Origin: Pyrolobus sp964613695
GTDB taxonomy: Archaea > Thermoproteota > Thermoprotei_A > Sulfolobales > Pyrodictiaceae
Assembly: GCA_964613695.1 (NCBI GenBank)
Contig: CAZTIR010000035.1
Location: 1-13,359 of the forward strand
Length of the DNA: 13,359 nt
Reading direction: 5' to 3'
How positions within the stretch are numbered: position 1 is the stretch's first letter; every line of letters starts with the position of its first letter. Of this stretch, positions 1 to 6,708 are shown piece after piece. A model generated the notes under the pieces. The model worked only from the letters and a program-made list of their open reading frames with translations, did no database searches and was not told the origin of the DNA. The position numbers and the translations under genes are program-made.

Positions 1-1155
1 GAGGCCGTGAAGGCGTACGTCGTGCCCGGTTACGGCACCTACATCGGCATATTCGCGAGGAACGTGGGGGACGCGAGCGTGAACATCAAGCGCCTCGAGG
101 AGCTGGGGCTCACGGTCTACGTCTACGACTGGGAGGGTGACCTGGTAGCGGTGAACCACACGGCTAGGATTGTGAGAGAGGACGTGCCCGACGGCGTCTG
201 GGAGCCCGGCGAGCTCGTCGTGATAGAGGCGTTCGTGCCCGTAGAGCTGGGCTACGCGAGCCTAGACACCCCCGGCACCGGGTACCGTATAGACGTCTAC
301 GTCGGCGGCCCAGCGGGCCAGGGTACCATGATGCTGGACGCGGTGCTACCAGTCTCGAACATCATGAGGGTTAACGCATCGCCAGTCGTCTGCGGTATCC
401 TCCTAGCACCCGGCTCGGTGCTCACACTCCCGCAGGGTAGTGTAAGCGGGGACCCGGTGGGGTGCAGCAACGCGACTGTATCCGGCATAATAGGCTCTAG
501 GCTGATAGACGTGAGCCTCAGCATAATACCTCTCAACGAGACTACAAGCATCTCGTTCCAGAACAACGGCGGCGACTCGATAACAAGCAATACCAGATTC
601 GGGTGGCTTCAGGTCAATAGTGTGCTAGTGGCAGCCGATAACGTCAGCGGCGAGGCGAGCCTCACGGTCGACAATAAGCTGACCGGGAGTGCAAGCCTCC
701 CGCCACTAGAGCCCGGTAAGAGCGTCACAATAAGCTATGGTGCTGTCGTGAAAAACGCGACAGTATACTTGACGGTATTCAAAGTAGGCGGTAAGACGGT
801 GATAAGCGAGCTAGACGTCTGGGCCAACATCACTGTCTATGCTAAGCTGGGCTCCAGTGGCGTGAGCATAACCCCCGACGAGGTTGATCTCGGCGGCGTG
901 GATTCCAACGGGAATACGGTCAGTGATTATGTCAACGTGTATGGTTACACGCTGAGCGTCACCAACGGCTACGTGCTCGTCAACAGCATCGTGGAGAGGA
1001 TTGCAGCAGTCGGGCCCGACTGTAAACCAGTCTACGAGACGATAGTCTCGTACAATGGAGGCTCTAGCATCCCGCCCGGCGTGACTATAACTGGCCAGTA
1101 TAGCGTGGCCTGCGTCAAGGCTGGTGCGGTCTTCACGCCCCCCTGGAGAGGGTAG
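1..1155 (+). CDS. Secreted/surface protein, pilin-like C-terminal part (5' partial)
   Basis: The reading frame is already open at the window edge, so the N-terminus is missing; GTG at position 7 is the first possible start inside the window but probably not the real one. The first visible stretch (beta-rich, ending in NVGDASVNI followed by a short strand) resembles the segment that follows the N-terminal membrane helix in archaeal type IV pilin or archaellin-like proteins. The remaining ~350 residues are beta-strand-like and rich in Gly, Ser, Thr and Val. Numbered from GTG 7, there are seven N-glycosylation sequons, including N50-HT, N123-AS, N155-AT, N177-ET and N212-VS, plus a Cys pair at 128/153 and another near the C-terminus that could form disulphides. 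These features support an exported, glycosylated protein outside the cell. No membrane helix is seen in the visible part. Pilin membership is inferred from pattern only; an S-layer-associated or other surface protein is equally possible. Confidence 0.6.
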   Translation, partial: EAVKAYVVPGYGTYIGIFARNVGDASVNIKRLEELGLTVYVYDWEGDLVAVNHTARIVREDVPDGVWEPGELVVIEAFVPVELGYASLDTPGTGYRIDVYVGGPAGQGTMMLDAVLPVSNIMRVNASPVVCGILLAPGSVLTLPQGSVSGDPVGCSNATVSGIIGSRLIDVSLSIIPLNETTSISFQNNGGDSITSNTRFGWLQVNSVLVAADNVSGEASLTVDNKLTGSASLPPLEPGKSVTISYGAVVKNATVYLTVFKVGGKTVISELDVWANITVYAKLGSSGVSITPDEVDLGGVDSNGNTVSDYVNVYGYTLSVTNGYVLVNSIVERIAAVGPDCKPVYETIVSYNGGSSIPPGVTITGQYSVACVKAGAVFTPPWRG

Positions 1156-1175
1156 CGGGGGAGGCGTCGCGCGGC

Positions 1176-1892
1176 TTGCTCTACCGCTACGCTTTTCTAG
1201 TCAAGAACCTGCGCGGCGTCATAGCCGCTATGGACGATGATAGGTTGAGCGACTGGGCCTCCTGGCTCTCTAAGAGGTTCCGCTACCGCGACCTAGGCGT
1301 GCCAGGCTGCCTCCTAGAGAAGCACCGGGAGGTTTTCGAGGGTAGGCTCGGGGGTAACCCGTTCCACCGCCTCGAGTATCCCACCAGCAGGGTTGATGCC
1401 GTGGCTAAGGAGATGGCTCGGCGGCTTGCGGGAATCACGGGGCTCGACGAGTGTGTAGCCCACTCGCTGCTACTGGCCTCCGCCTACGCCTCCCCGGTTA
1501 TAGCGCTGCCTCGCGCGGCTGAGGGGCTCGCATCCAGCATCATAGCGGTGCATGTGGTGAGAGGCTCTAGGATGGGGGCTCGCGAGGCTAGGCTACACCT
1601 CCGGATAGTGGATTACACTGTCCTAGACGCTTACGTGGAGAGCGTGGAAGAGGCTAGGCGGGCTATAGGCTCTCGCGATGCTACCGGACTCCGGGCTAGG
1701 AGGGTCGAGAGGGCACGGAGAGACGAGAAGAGGTACTGGAGGGTGATGGGTAAGGGCGACACACTGGTAATAATATACCTTGACCACGTCTCCCCGCTCA
1801 TCGAGTCCGGTTACGCGCCCCCCACAGGCCCAGAGGAGTCCGTGCTGCTCGCGCAGCTCGCAGCGTTCAACCTCGGCTCGGTGGAGGCATAG
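1176..1892 (+). CDS. Hypothetical protein, 238 aa, mostly helical
   Basis: I do not recognise this family. The TTG start is chosen because a strong GGGGGAGG ribosome-binding site (1157-1164) lies 11 nt upstream; it begins 20 nt after the preceding stop, so the two genes may be cotranscribed. The product is Arg- and Glu-rich, soluble and predicted mainly helical, with an Ala-rich helix around residues 90-125, a highly basic stretch around 165-190, and a hydrophobic strand (LVIIYLDHV) near residue 205. There is no signal peptide, membrane segment or clear catalytic motif. A distant resemblance to the helical archaeal primase large subunit PriL was considered, but its C-terminal Fe-S cysteines are absent and the match is too weak to name. 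The frame is certainly coding: codon use matches the neighbours and there is a long open run. Confidence 0.75.
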   Translation: MLYRYAFLVKNLRGVIAAMDDDRLSDWASWLSKRFRYRDLGVPGCLLEKHREVFEGRLGGNPFHRLEYPTSRVDAVAKEMARRLAGITGLDECVAHSLLLASAYASPVIALPRAAEGLASSIIAVHVVRGSRMGAREARLHLRIVDYTVLDAYVESVEEARRAIGSRDATGLRARRVERARRDEKRYWRVMGKGDTLVIIYLDHVSPLIESGYAPPTGPEESVLLAQLAAFNLGSVEA

Positions 1893-1955
1893 TAGTATAC
1901 GCGCCAAGCGATTAACGATGGGGCGCTTCGGCTCTCAACCCGAGGCTGTAGCGTC

Positions 1956-2291
1956 TTGTGCCTCGCCGAGGCGGCCCCGCAGCCGACCCGAGAGTACCTA
2001 GCCAGGCTCCTGAGCAACGCTAGGCGCTTGCTCCACGAGTCGCCGGACTCCGCGCTCACGGCTATACTAGCCGCCCTCGCCTCCGCTGCGACCGTGAGAG
2101 ACGCGAGCATGCACGAAGCCGCTTGGAGCATACTATCGGGCAGACTCGAGCCCCGGCACGTCGCGGCCCTAGCGAGGCACTACCCGGGCCTCGCCAGGGA
2201 GATACTCGAGGCGGTTCTAGACCCTAGCGTCGAGAAGGTCGCCAAGCTCCTAGAGGATAGTGTCGAGGTCCTCGGGTTGAGCGTGGTGTGA
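1956..2291 (+). CDS. Small helical hypothetical protein, 111 aa
   Basis: No family is recognised. The body from about residue 10 (helix beginning TREYLARLL) to the end is a run of amphipathic Ala/Leu/Arg helices, about five in number, with no Cys, no membrane segment and no obvious active site. The overall look is of an alpha-helical repeat or HEPN-like bundle, but no Rx4-6H ribonuclease motif is present. The start is uncertain: TTG at 1956 is the only usual start in this frame and lacks a clear Shine-Dalgarno sequence, while a better-looking ATG at 1918 lies in another frame. The frame is open back to a TAG at 1893-1895. An AGTATAC element at about 1894-1900 could be a weak TATA box. It sits between the previous hypothetical gene and trm1 on the same strand. 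Confidence 0.6.
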   Translation: MCLAEAAPQPTREYLARLLSNARRLLHESPDSALTAILAALASAATVRDASMHEAAWSILSGRLEPRHVAALARHYPGLAREILEAVLDPSVEKVAKLLEDSVEVLGLSVV

Positions 2292-2435
2292 GGGCTCGGT
2301 CGCAGGAAAGCTCCTCACCCGCTCGGTGGCCGATGCGGGCCTCCTCACAGCCCCACCGCCTCGTAGCGCTCCCCACCCTCTTGTTTCCTAACGCTGGTGT
2401 GAAGAGAGGCTCTGTTCTCGGGACGAGCGGGGGCT

Positions 2436-3653
2436 ATGGTGGGGTGCCCGAGTCTCCGTGGGGAAGAGTTGGTAGAGGCTAGGGAGGGGCTGGCCAGGCT
2501 CTGCATACCCAACCCCCAGCGGTATCTCAGGCCGGATGGCGTCTACGAGCCGGCGTGGGCCCCCGTCTTCTACAACCCCCGCATGGCCTTCAACCGCGAC
2601 GTTGCAATGGTTTTTGCGCGCGCCTGGTCGGGGCTCCGCGGCGTCGAGAACCTTACTGTCGTAGAGCCTCTCGCGGGCTCCGGTGTAAGGGCTGTCAGGT
2701 ACGCCCTAGAGGCTGGCGCCACGGTCTACGCGGTTGACATAGACCCTCTTGCGGTCGAGCTCGCGGAGATAAACGTGGATGTGAATGGCGTCGGTGATAG
2801 GGTCTACGTGGCTGAGGGCGACGCTAATGCCTTCATGCACACGCTCCGCCTGAAGCGTGTAAGGCTCCACATCATCGACCTCGACCCCTTCGGCTCCCCG
2901 GTGCCCTTCCTCGACGCGGCTCTGGCGGCCCTCCGGGGTCGTGGTGTGCTAGCAGCAACTGCCACCGACACGGCGCCCCTGACCGGCACCCACCAGGCAG
3001 CGTTGAGGAGGAAGTATGATGTTATCCCGGGGAGGAGCTTCCTCGAGAAAGAGCAGGCTGTGAGGATACTCGCGGGGTATATCGTGAGGAGGGCGGCGGC
3101 GAGAGAGTATGGTGCCAAGGTGCTCCTAGCATACTACGCCGACTACTACGTGAGGGTCTATGTCGAGCTCTCGCCGGGCGCTAGGAGGAGCGACGCGGCT
3201 CTCGAGAACATAGGGTATATCGCCTACTGTCCACGGTGCCACATAGCCTGGTACACGAGGAGACCCGACAAGCCCGGCACCTGTCCACGCTGCGGCGGCG
3301 AGCCCAGGATAATAGGCCCGGTTTACACGGGCCCCCTCTGCGACGAGAAGCTTGTCGAAGAGATGAGGAGGGTTGCTGAGGAGATGCCCTGGCTGACCGA
3401 GCGTGAGCGAGTGGTGAGCCTCCTATCCCAGCTCCTAGAGGAGTGTAGCGTGACGCAACCACATTACCGTGTAGACCGTATAGCGTCGGTGCTCAAGGTT
3501 AACATGCCGAGCCCGCGCCTGGTGGTGGAGGAGCTTCGGTCCATGGGGTACAGGGCGGCCTTAACACACTTTGATAACAGGGGTGTGAGGACGGACGCAC
3601 CGCCAGACATAGTCTATGATGTTGTGTGGAGGCTCTCGCCTAGCAACAGGTGA
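2436..3653 (+). CDS. trm1: tRNA (guanine(26)-N2)-dimethyltransferase Trm1
   Basis: This enzyme uses S-adenosylmethionine to methylate the exocyclic N2 of G26 at the D-arm/anticodon-arm junction of many tRNAs. The family signature NPRMAFNRD is at residues 47-55, SAM-binding motif I (EPLAGSGVRA) at 77-86, the acidic ribose-binding residue at D101, and the catalytic DLDPFGSP motif at 148-155. The C-terminal domain has a four-cysteine zinc ribbon (C265, C268, C283, C286), followed by the helical, basic region typical of the archaeal enzyme. At 405 aa the length fits archaeal Trm1. ATG 2436 is preceded by a GGGGG run (2429-2433); GTG 2439 is an alternative start one codon later with better spacing. 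A TmcA-like gene follows 9 nt downstream, making a tRNA-modification operon likely. All key motifs are intact, so the assignment is firm. Confidence 0.95.
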   Translation: MVGCPSLRGEELVEAREGLARLCIPNPQRYLRPDGVYEPAWAPVFYNPRMAFNRDVAMVFARAWSGLRGVENLTVVEPLAGSGVRAVRYALEAGATVYAVDIDPLAVELAEINVDVNGVGDRVYVAEGDANAFMHTLRLKRVRLHIIDLDPFGSPVPFLDAALAALRGRGVLAATATDTAPLTGTHQAALRRKYDVIPGRSFLEKEQAVRILAGYIVRRAAAREYGAKVLLAYYADYYVRVYVELSPGARRSDAALENIGYIAYCPRCHIAWYTRRPDKPGTCPRCGGEPRIIGPVYTGPLCDEKLVEEMRRVAEEMPWLTERERVVSLLSQLLEECSVTQPHYRVDRIASVLKVNMPSPRLVVEELRSMGYRAALTHFDNRGVRTDAPPDIVYDVVWRLSPSNR

Positions 3654-3662
3654 GAAACTAGG

Positions 3663-4835
3663 ATGAACGCCGTTAAGGCCCTCGAGGAGCTCATTGAGGG
3701 TCTGAGGGGCGGCGGCTATCGCGGCTTAGCAGTGGTGCTAGGCCCGCCGCATAAGGTGTACCGGGTGGTGGCCGAGGTTAACGCGTCGAACCCCATACTC
3801 GTCTACTGGCCTGGCCGTGGCATAGACGCTGCTAGGGAGCACCTACGCGGCTGGGACACCGTCTACGTCGGGCACATACACGAGAGGCTTGGGGAGGAGC
3901 ACGACCTGGTCGTGATAGACGCGTTTGAGGGCCTCCAGGCCAACACTCTCGCAGCCGCAGCGGAGATGGTCGTGGGTGGAGGCGTGCTAGTGCTAGTGGC
4001 GGACGACTGGAGTCGCTTCTCCGCGCCGGGCTCGGAGGGGAGGTTCCACGCTAGGCTTAGGAGGCTCGTGGAGGAGATGAGCGTCAACCGCCTAATCATA
4101 GACCTGGAGAAGGGTGTTGTTCTACAGTCTCGTGTCGAGAGGGGGCCGGAGAGGTGGTGGGGTGGCGTAGAGGCCCGGGGCCTGCCCGGGTGGCTCTCTA
4201 GGCTACTCTGTTGCGAGGAGCAGGCTAGGGTTGTCGAGGAGGCGGAGAAGCTCGTATCGGAGTATGAGGCTGGTGTGCTCCTCGTCACGGGGGATAGGGG
4301 TAGGGGTAAGAGCGCTGCAGTAGGCCTCGCTATAGCGTACCTGGTGGCGAGGAGGAGGATCGGCGACGTTGTGGTCACGAGCCTGTCGCCGCATAACGCT
4401 CAGACTCTCTTCCAGTGGCTCGCCCGCGGCTTGAAAGCCGCGAGGATACGCTTCAAGGCCTGGGGGCCTGGCCGCGAGTATCACGGGGTGAAGGGCGCCT
4501 GGTTTCGCATCCGCTTCCTCGAAGCCTGGAGAGCCGAGCCAGCACCCCTCGTGGTCGTCGAGGAGGCTGCAGCGGTGGGGCCCGCTCGTGTTAGGAGGCT
4601 AGCCGGCCGCACCCGCAACCTGATAGCAGTCACGACCGTGCACGGCTACGAGGGCAGCGGCAGATACTGGCTAAGGGTGCTCATCAACCAGCTCCCCTCC
4701 CCGAGGATAGTCGAGCTGAAGACGCCAGTAAGGTTCGCACCTGGAGACCCGCTCGAACAACTACTCTACCACCTCCTCATACTAGACCCCCCGGACCCCG
4801 AGGAGCTCCCCGCGTGTAAACGGCTTAGGGTCTGA
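3663..4835 (+). CDS. TmcA-like protein: N-terminal and RecD-type ATPase domains only, acetyltransferase domain missing
   Basis: This resembles the N-terminal half of tRNA(Met) cytidine acetyltransferase TmcA, which makes ac4C with an ATP-driven helicase-like domain and a GNAT domain. Residues 1 to ~165 match the DUF1726-type N-terminal domain (HDLVVIDAFEGL then NTLAAAAEMVVGGG). The ATPase domain follows with Walker A GDRGRGKS at 210-217, Walker B LVVVEEAAAVG at 296-306 (EEAA where DEAA is usual), the TTVHGYEGSG segment, and the closing segment PVRFAPGDPLEQ. Full-length archaeal TmcA is roughly 700-800 aa; this one stops at 390, exactly where GNAT should begin, and no GNAT-like coding is seen in the 183 bp downstream. 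ATG 3663 lies 9 nt after trm1 on the same strand. It may be a natural split with the acetyltransferase encoded elsewhere, a remnant, or an ATPase with another role. The domain assignment is firm; the activity is not. Confidence 0.85.
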   Translation: MNAVKALEELIEGLRGGGYRGLAVVLGPPHKVYRVVAEVNASNPILVYWPGRGIDAAREHLRGWDTVYVGHIHERLGEEHDLVVIDAFEGLQANTLAAAAEMVVGGGVLVLVADDWSRFSAPGSEGRFHARLRRLVEEMSVNRLIIDLEKGVVLQSRVERGPERWWGGVEARGLPGWLSRLLCCEEQARVVEEAEKLVSEYEAGVLLVTGDRGRGKSAAVGLAIAYLVARRRIGDVVVTSLSPHNAQTLFQWLARGLKAARIRFKAWGPGREYHGVKGAWFRIRFLEAWRAEPAPLVVVEEAAAVGPARVRRLAGRTRNLIAVTTVHGYEGSGRYWLRVLINQLPSPRIVELKTPVRFAPGDPLEQLLYHLLILDPPDPEELPACKRLRV

Positions 4836-4845
4836 GGAGCGTTCT

Positions 4846-4858
4846 AAGCCCGGGGCTT
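4846..4858. repeat. Short dyad after the TmcA-like stop codon
   Basis: AAGCCC and GGGCTT are perfect inverted copies around a single G, beginning 11 nt after the stop codon of the TmcA-like gene. It could help end or stabilise the upstream mRNA, but there is no T-run directly after it, so a terminator role is weakly supported. Confidence 0.35.
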
Positions 4859-4880
4859 GTGAGGAGCCGTGTTTAAGCCG

Positions 4881-4955
4881 AGCTGGTGACGAGAGCCACG
4901 GCCGTACCGAAGCCCCCGATAGTTTCGGTCTCCCCTCTCGCCCACTACACCAGCT
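4881..4955 (+). ncRNA. Candidate structured RNA: long three-helix hairpin of unknown class
   Basis: The segment folds into one long hairpin of three perfect helices. The base is AGCTGGTG (4881-4888) with CACCAGCT (4948-4955), the middle is CGAGAG (4890-4895) with CTCTCG (4935-4940), and the top is ACCGAA (4906-4911) with TTCGGT (4924-4929). The lower internal loop has 1 nt on the 5' side and 7 nt on the 3' side; the upper one has 10 and 5 nt; the apical loop has 12 nt. It lies in a gene-free stretch and is followed by a palindrome and T-run that could terminate it. Two helices separated by an internal pocket recall archaeal H/ACA guide RNAs, but I see neither a clear ACA box just 3' of the stem nor a clear kink-turn. 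No tRNA or C/D-box signature fits. The strand is assumed from the flanking genes. It could also be part of the leader of the next gene. Confidence 0.4.
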
Positions 4956-4956
4956 T

Positions 4957-4979
4957 AGCGTCTAGACGCTCCCGGTTTT
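4957..4979 (+). terminator. Palindrome followed by T-run, terminator-like
   Basis: A perfect 14-nt palindrome AGCGTCTAGACGCT (4957-4970) begins one base after the long hairpin ends and is followed by CCCGG and a TTTT run (4976-4979). This is the shape of an intrinsic terminator, and archaeal termination at T-runs makes it plausible. The palindrome could instead be a protein-binding operator for the zincin gene that starts 49 nt downstream. Confidence 0.4.
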
Positions 4980-4993
4980 AGGAGGGGGAGGGG

Positions 4994-5014
4994 GTTCGCC
5001 GAAACTCGGTGAAC
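4994..5014 (+). promoter_or_regulatory. Hairpin covering the ribosome-binding site of the zincin gene
   Basis: GTTCGCCG (4994-5001) pairs with CGGTGAAC (5007-5014) over all 8 positions, one of them a G-U wobble, around an AAACT loop. The 3' arm contains GGTGA (5008-5012), the only Shine-Dalgarno-like sequence before the GTG start at 5019, so folding would hide it. This could act as a translational switch or a heat-labile leader structure. That is an inference from geometry only. Confidence 0.4.
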
Positions 5015-5018
5015 GCTA

Positions 5019-5363
5019 GTGGACCCGGTGCTACTCCTACTACTCTACGCTCTCGTCGTCGTTGCCCACGAGGCTCTACACTACCTCGTGGCTAGGGCGT
5101 CGGGGCTGAAGGGGCTACGGCTGGTCTTCGACGCTCGCTTAGGCGTGGTGGGTATACGCTATGAGGAGGGTAGCCGCGGCGCTGTCAGGGTCTCTGCCAT
5201 AGCCCCCCAGCTCATCACCGTGCTTCTGCTCTTAGCGTGGCTCTACACCTCTAGACTCGAGTACATCACCGCGGCCGTGTTGAACATGGTGGGGAGCCTT
5301 AACGACTTCGCGATATTCGTCTCGCCGCCTACGGGTGGGATGCCGGGTGCCGCTCAGCGTTAA
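5019..5363 (+). CDS. Small membrane zinc metalloprotease-like protein (zincin, DUF3267-like)
   Basis: This 114-aa protein has the zinc-protease signature HEALH at residues 17-21 inside its first hydrophobic helix (about 3-22), a second hydrophobic segment near 59-77, and a third near 83-102. The third carries a Asn-89...GSLND-96 motif whose Asp is placed like the third metal ligand of membrane zincins. That pattern, with one helix holding HExxH and a later N..GS..D motif, fits the small DUF3267/M50-like putative zincins, although it is shorter than most. It would act in the cytoplasmic membrane; the substrate is unknown. The GTG start is chosen for a GGTGA element 6 nt upstream, which is buried in a hairpin. 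A radical SAM gene begins 41 bp downstream on the same strand. The family call is moderate and no protease activity is shown by the sequence. Confidence 0.65.
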   Translation: MDPVLLLLLYALVVVAHEALHYLVARASGLKGLRLVFDARLGVVGIRYEEGSRGAVRVSAIAPQLITVLLLLAWLYTSRLEYITAAVLNMVGSLNDFAIFVSPPTGGMPGAAQR

Positions 5364-5404
5364 AACCGGTGATGGGGGTATCATCGAGCCGGGTGCGGGG
5401 CTAG

Positions 5405-6610
5405 GTGCATATAGGACACTGGCCTTACGACGAGAAGCCTCTCCTCGTCTTCTGGGAGACTACCAAGGCTTGCCTCCTCGCATGTAAGCACTGCAGGGCC
5501 AGGGCTATCCGCGAGCCCCTCCCGGGCGAGCTGACCACCGAGGAGGGTAAGCGCCTGATAGAGATGGTGGCGGAGTTTGGCAAACCCTACCCGATACTAA
5601 TCTTCACCGGCGGCGATCCCCTAATGCGCCGAGACATCTGGGAGTTGATCGGCTACGCTAAGAGCCTGGGCTTGCGCGTTGGTCTCGCGCCCAGCGTGAC
5701 CCCTCTCCTCAACGACGAGAACATAAAGAGGATTAAGGAGGTTGGAGTTGACGCGGTCTCGATTAGCCTCGATGCGCCTGTCCCCGAGGTTCACGACTCT
5801 ATCAGGGGCTACCCGGGGATATGGAAGAGGACGGTGGAGGTGATAAGGAGGTTTGTCGAGGAGGGTGTGAGGGTGCAGGTGAACACCGTCGTAATGAGGG
5901 ATACTGTGGAGCACCTGGCGGACATGGTGCCCCTGCTCCTAGAGCTCGGGGTCAACACCTGGGAGGTCTTCTACCTGGTGCCCGTGGGTAGAGCCCAGAT
6001 GGGCCAGATGCTCACACCCCAGGAGTTCGAGGACGTCTCCCACTTCCTCTACGAGGCGTCAAAGTACGGGATACTCGTGAGGACCACCGAGGGCCCAATG
6101 TTCAGGAGGGTCTCGTGGGTTAGGAGGGCTCTAGAGGAGAAGGGCCTCGACCCAGACGAGGTGCTGAAACCCGGACCCCTGTACAAGAGGCTAGTCTCCA
6201 GGCTCCGTGAGAGGCTCGGAGAGCCCAGGGGCAAGCCGCTAGCCCAGACTGTGGGCACCAGGGACGGGAAGGGCATAATCTTCATCGGGTATGATGGCCG
6301 CGTCTACCCCAGCGGCTTCATGGAGTACCACATCGGGAACATCAGGGAGAAGAGCCTGGTCGAGCTCTACCGCAACCACCCGCTCCTAAAGAAGATACGC
6401 GCGGCAGAGTTCAAGGGGAGGTGCGGCGTCTGCGAGTTCCGCGACATCTGCGGCGGTAGCAGGGCCAGGGCCTACCACGTGACGGGCGACCCGCTTGGAG
6501 AGGACCCAGCCTGCCCCTACCAGCCCGGCGAGTACACCAGGCTAGCGGAGAAGCTGGGGCTCCCACTCCGGCCGCCACTACGCCCAGTGAAAGCCGTGCC
6601 AAGGGCATGA
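5405..6610 (+). CDS. Radical SAM/SPASM-domain protein, TIGR04053-like
   Basis: This radical SAM enzyme binds a 4Fe-4S cluster through C23-x3-C27-x2-C30 near its N-terminus, has the SAM-contacting GGDP motif at residues 69-72, and a TIM-barrel core to about residue 230. The C-terminal domain carries a SPASM-like cysteine set C340-x2-C343-x5-C349-x20-C370 for an auxiliary Fe-S cluster, within the segment CGGSRARAYHVTGDP and preceded by GRVYPSGFMEYHIGN. These C-terminal signatures match, from memory, the uncharacterised radical SAM family TIGR04053, a relative of NirJ/AhbC/AhbD enzymes that modify porphyrin side chains. No heme-biosynthesis gene is nearby, so a heme role is not supported here. 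Start GTG 5405 follows a G-rich run (GTGCGGGG). At 401 aa it appears full length with all cluster ligands present. The fold is firm; the substrate is unknown. Confidence 0.85.
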   Translation: MHIGHWPYDEKPLLVFWETTKACLLACKHCRARAIREPLPGELTTEEGKRLIEMVAEFGKPYPILIFTGGDPLMRRDIWELIGYAKSLGLRVGLAPSVTPLLNDENIKRIKEVGVDAVSISLDAPVPEVHDSIRGYPGIWKRTVEVIRRFVEEGVRVQVNTVVMRDTVEHLADMVPLLLELGVNTWEVFYLVPVGRAQMGQMLTPQEFEDVSHFLYEASKYGILVRTTEGPMFRRVSWVRRALEEKGLDPDEVLKPGPLYKRLVSRLRERLGEPRGKPLAQTVGTRDGKGIIFIGYDGRVYPSGFMEYHIGNIREKSLVELYRNHPLLKKIRAAEFKGRCGVCEFRDICGGSRARAYHVTGDPLGEDPACPYQPGEYTRLAEKLGLPLRPPLRPVKAVPRA

Positions 6611-6708
6611 GACTCGATACCCTCCAACACCCGCCCCCGTCGCGTAGTATCTTCTAGCACCCTCCCCAAGCCTCCCCGGGGGCTAGCTGGTTAGGGTGTA
6701 GGGGTGCC

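Noticed and set aside
1176..1892. Primase large subunit PriL
   Set aside because: Only vague helical similarity; the C-terminal Fe-S cysteines and family motifs are absent.
1903..1932. Hairpin GCCAAGCG / CGCTTCGGC after the 238-aa gene
   Set aside because: One arm needs a bulge and no T-run follows, so it is not good enough to call a terminator.
2288..2482. 64-aa open frame before trm1
   Set aside because: It has a compositional pattern of chance translation, overlaps the trm1 start and shows no motif; the 2292-2435 gap appears non-coding.
3863..4378. 171-aa open frame on the minus strand inside the TmcA-like gene
   Set aside because: It is antisense to an intact conserved ATPase gene, its product is Ser/Thr/Pro low-complexity, and it is explained by GC-rich codon bias.
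4836..5018. tRNA gene, or C/D-box guide RNA, in the structured gap
   Set aside because: There is no 7-bp acceptor with D- and T-arm signatures, and no RUGAUGA/CUGA box pair; the helices do not form a cloverleaf.
5405..6610. Naming the radical SAM protein as heme-synthesis AhbC or AhbD
   Set aside because: Only general kinship is visible and no heme or siroheme gene lies nearby.
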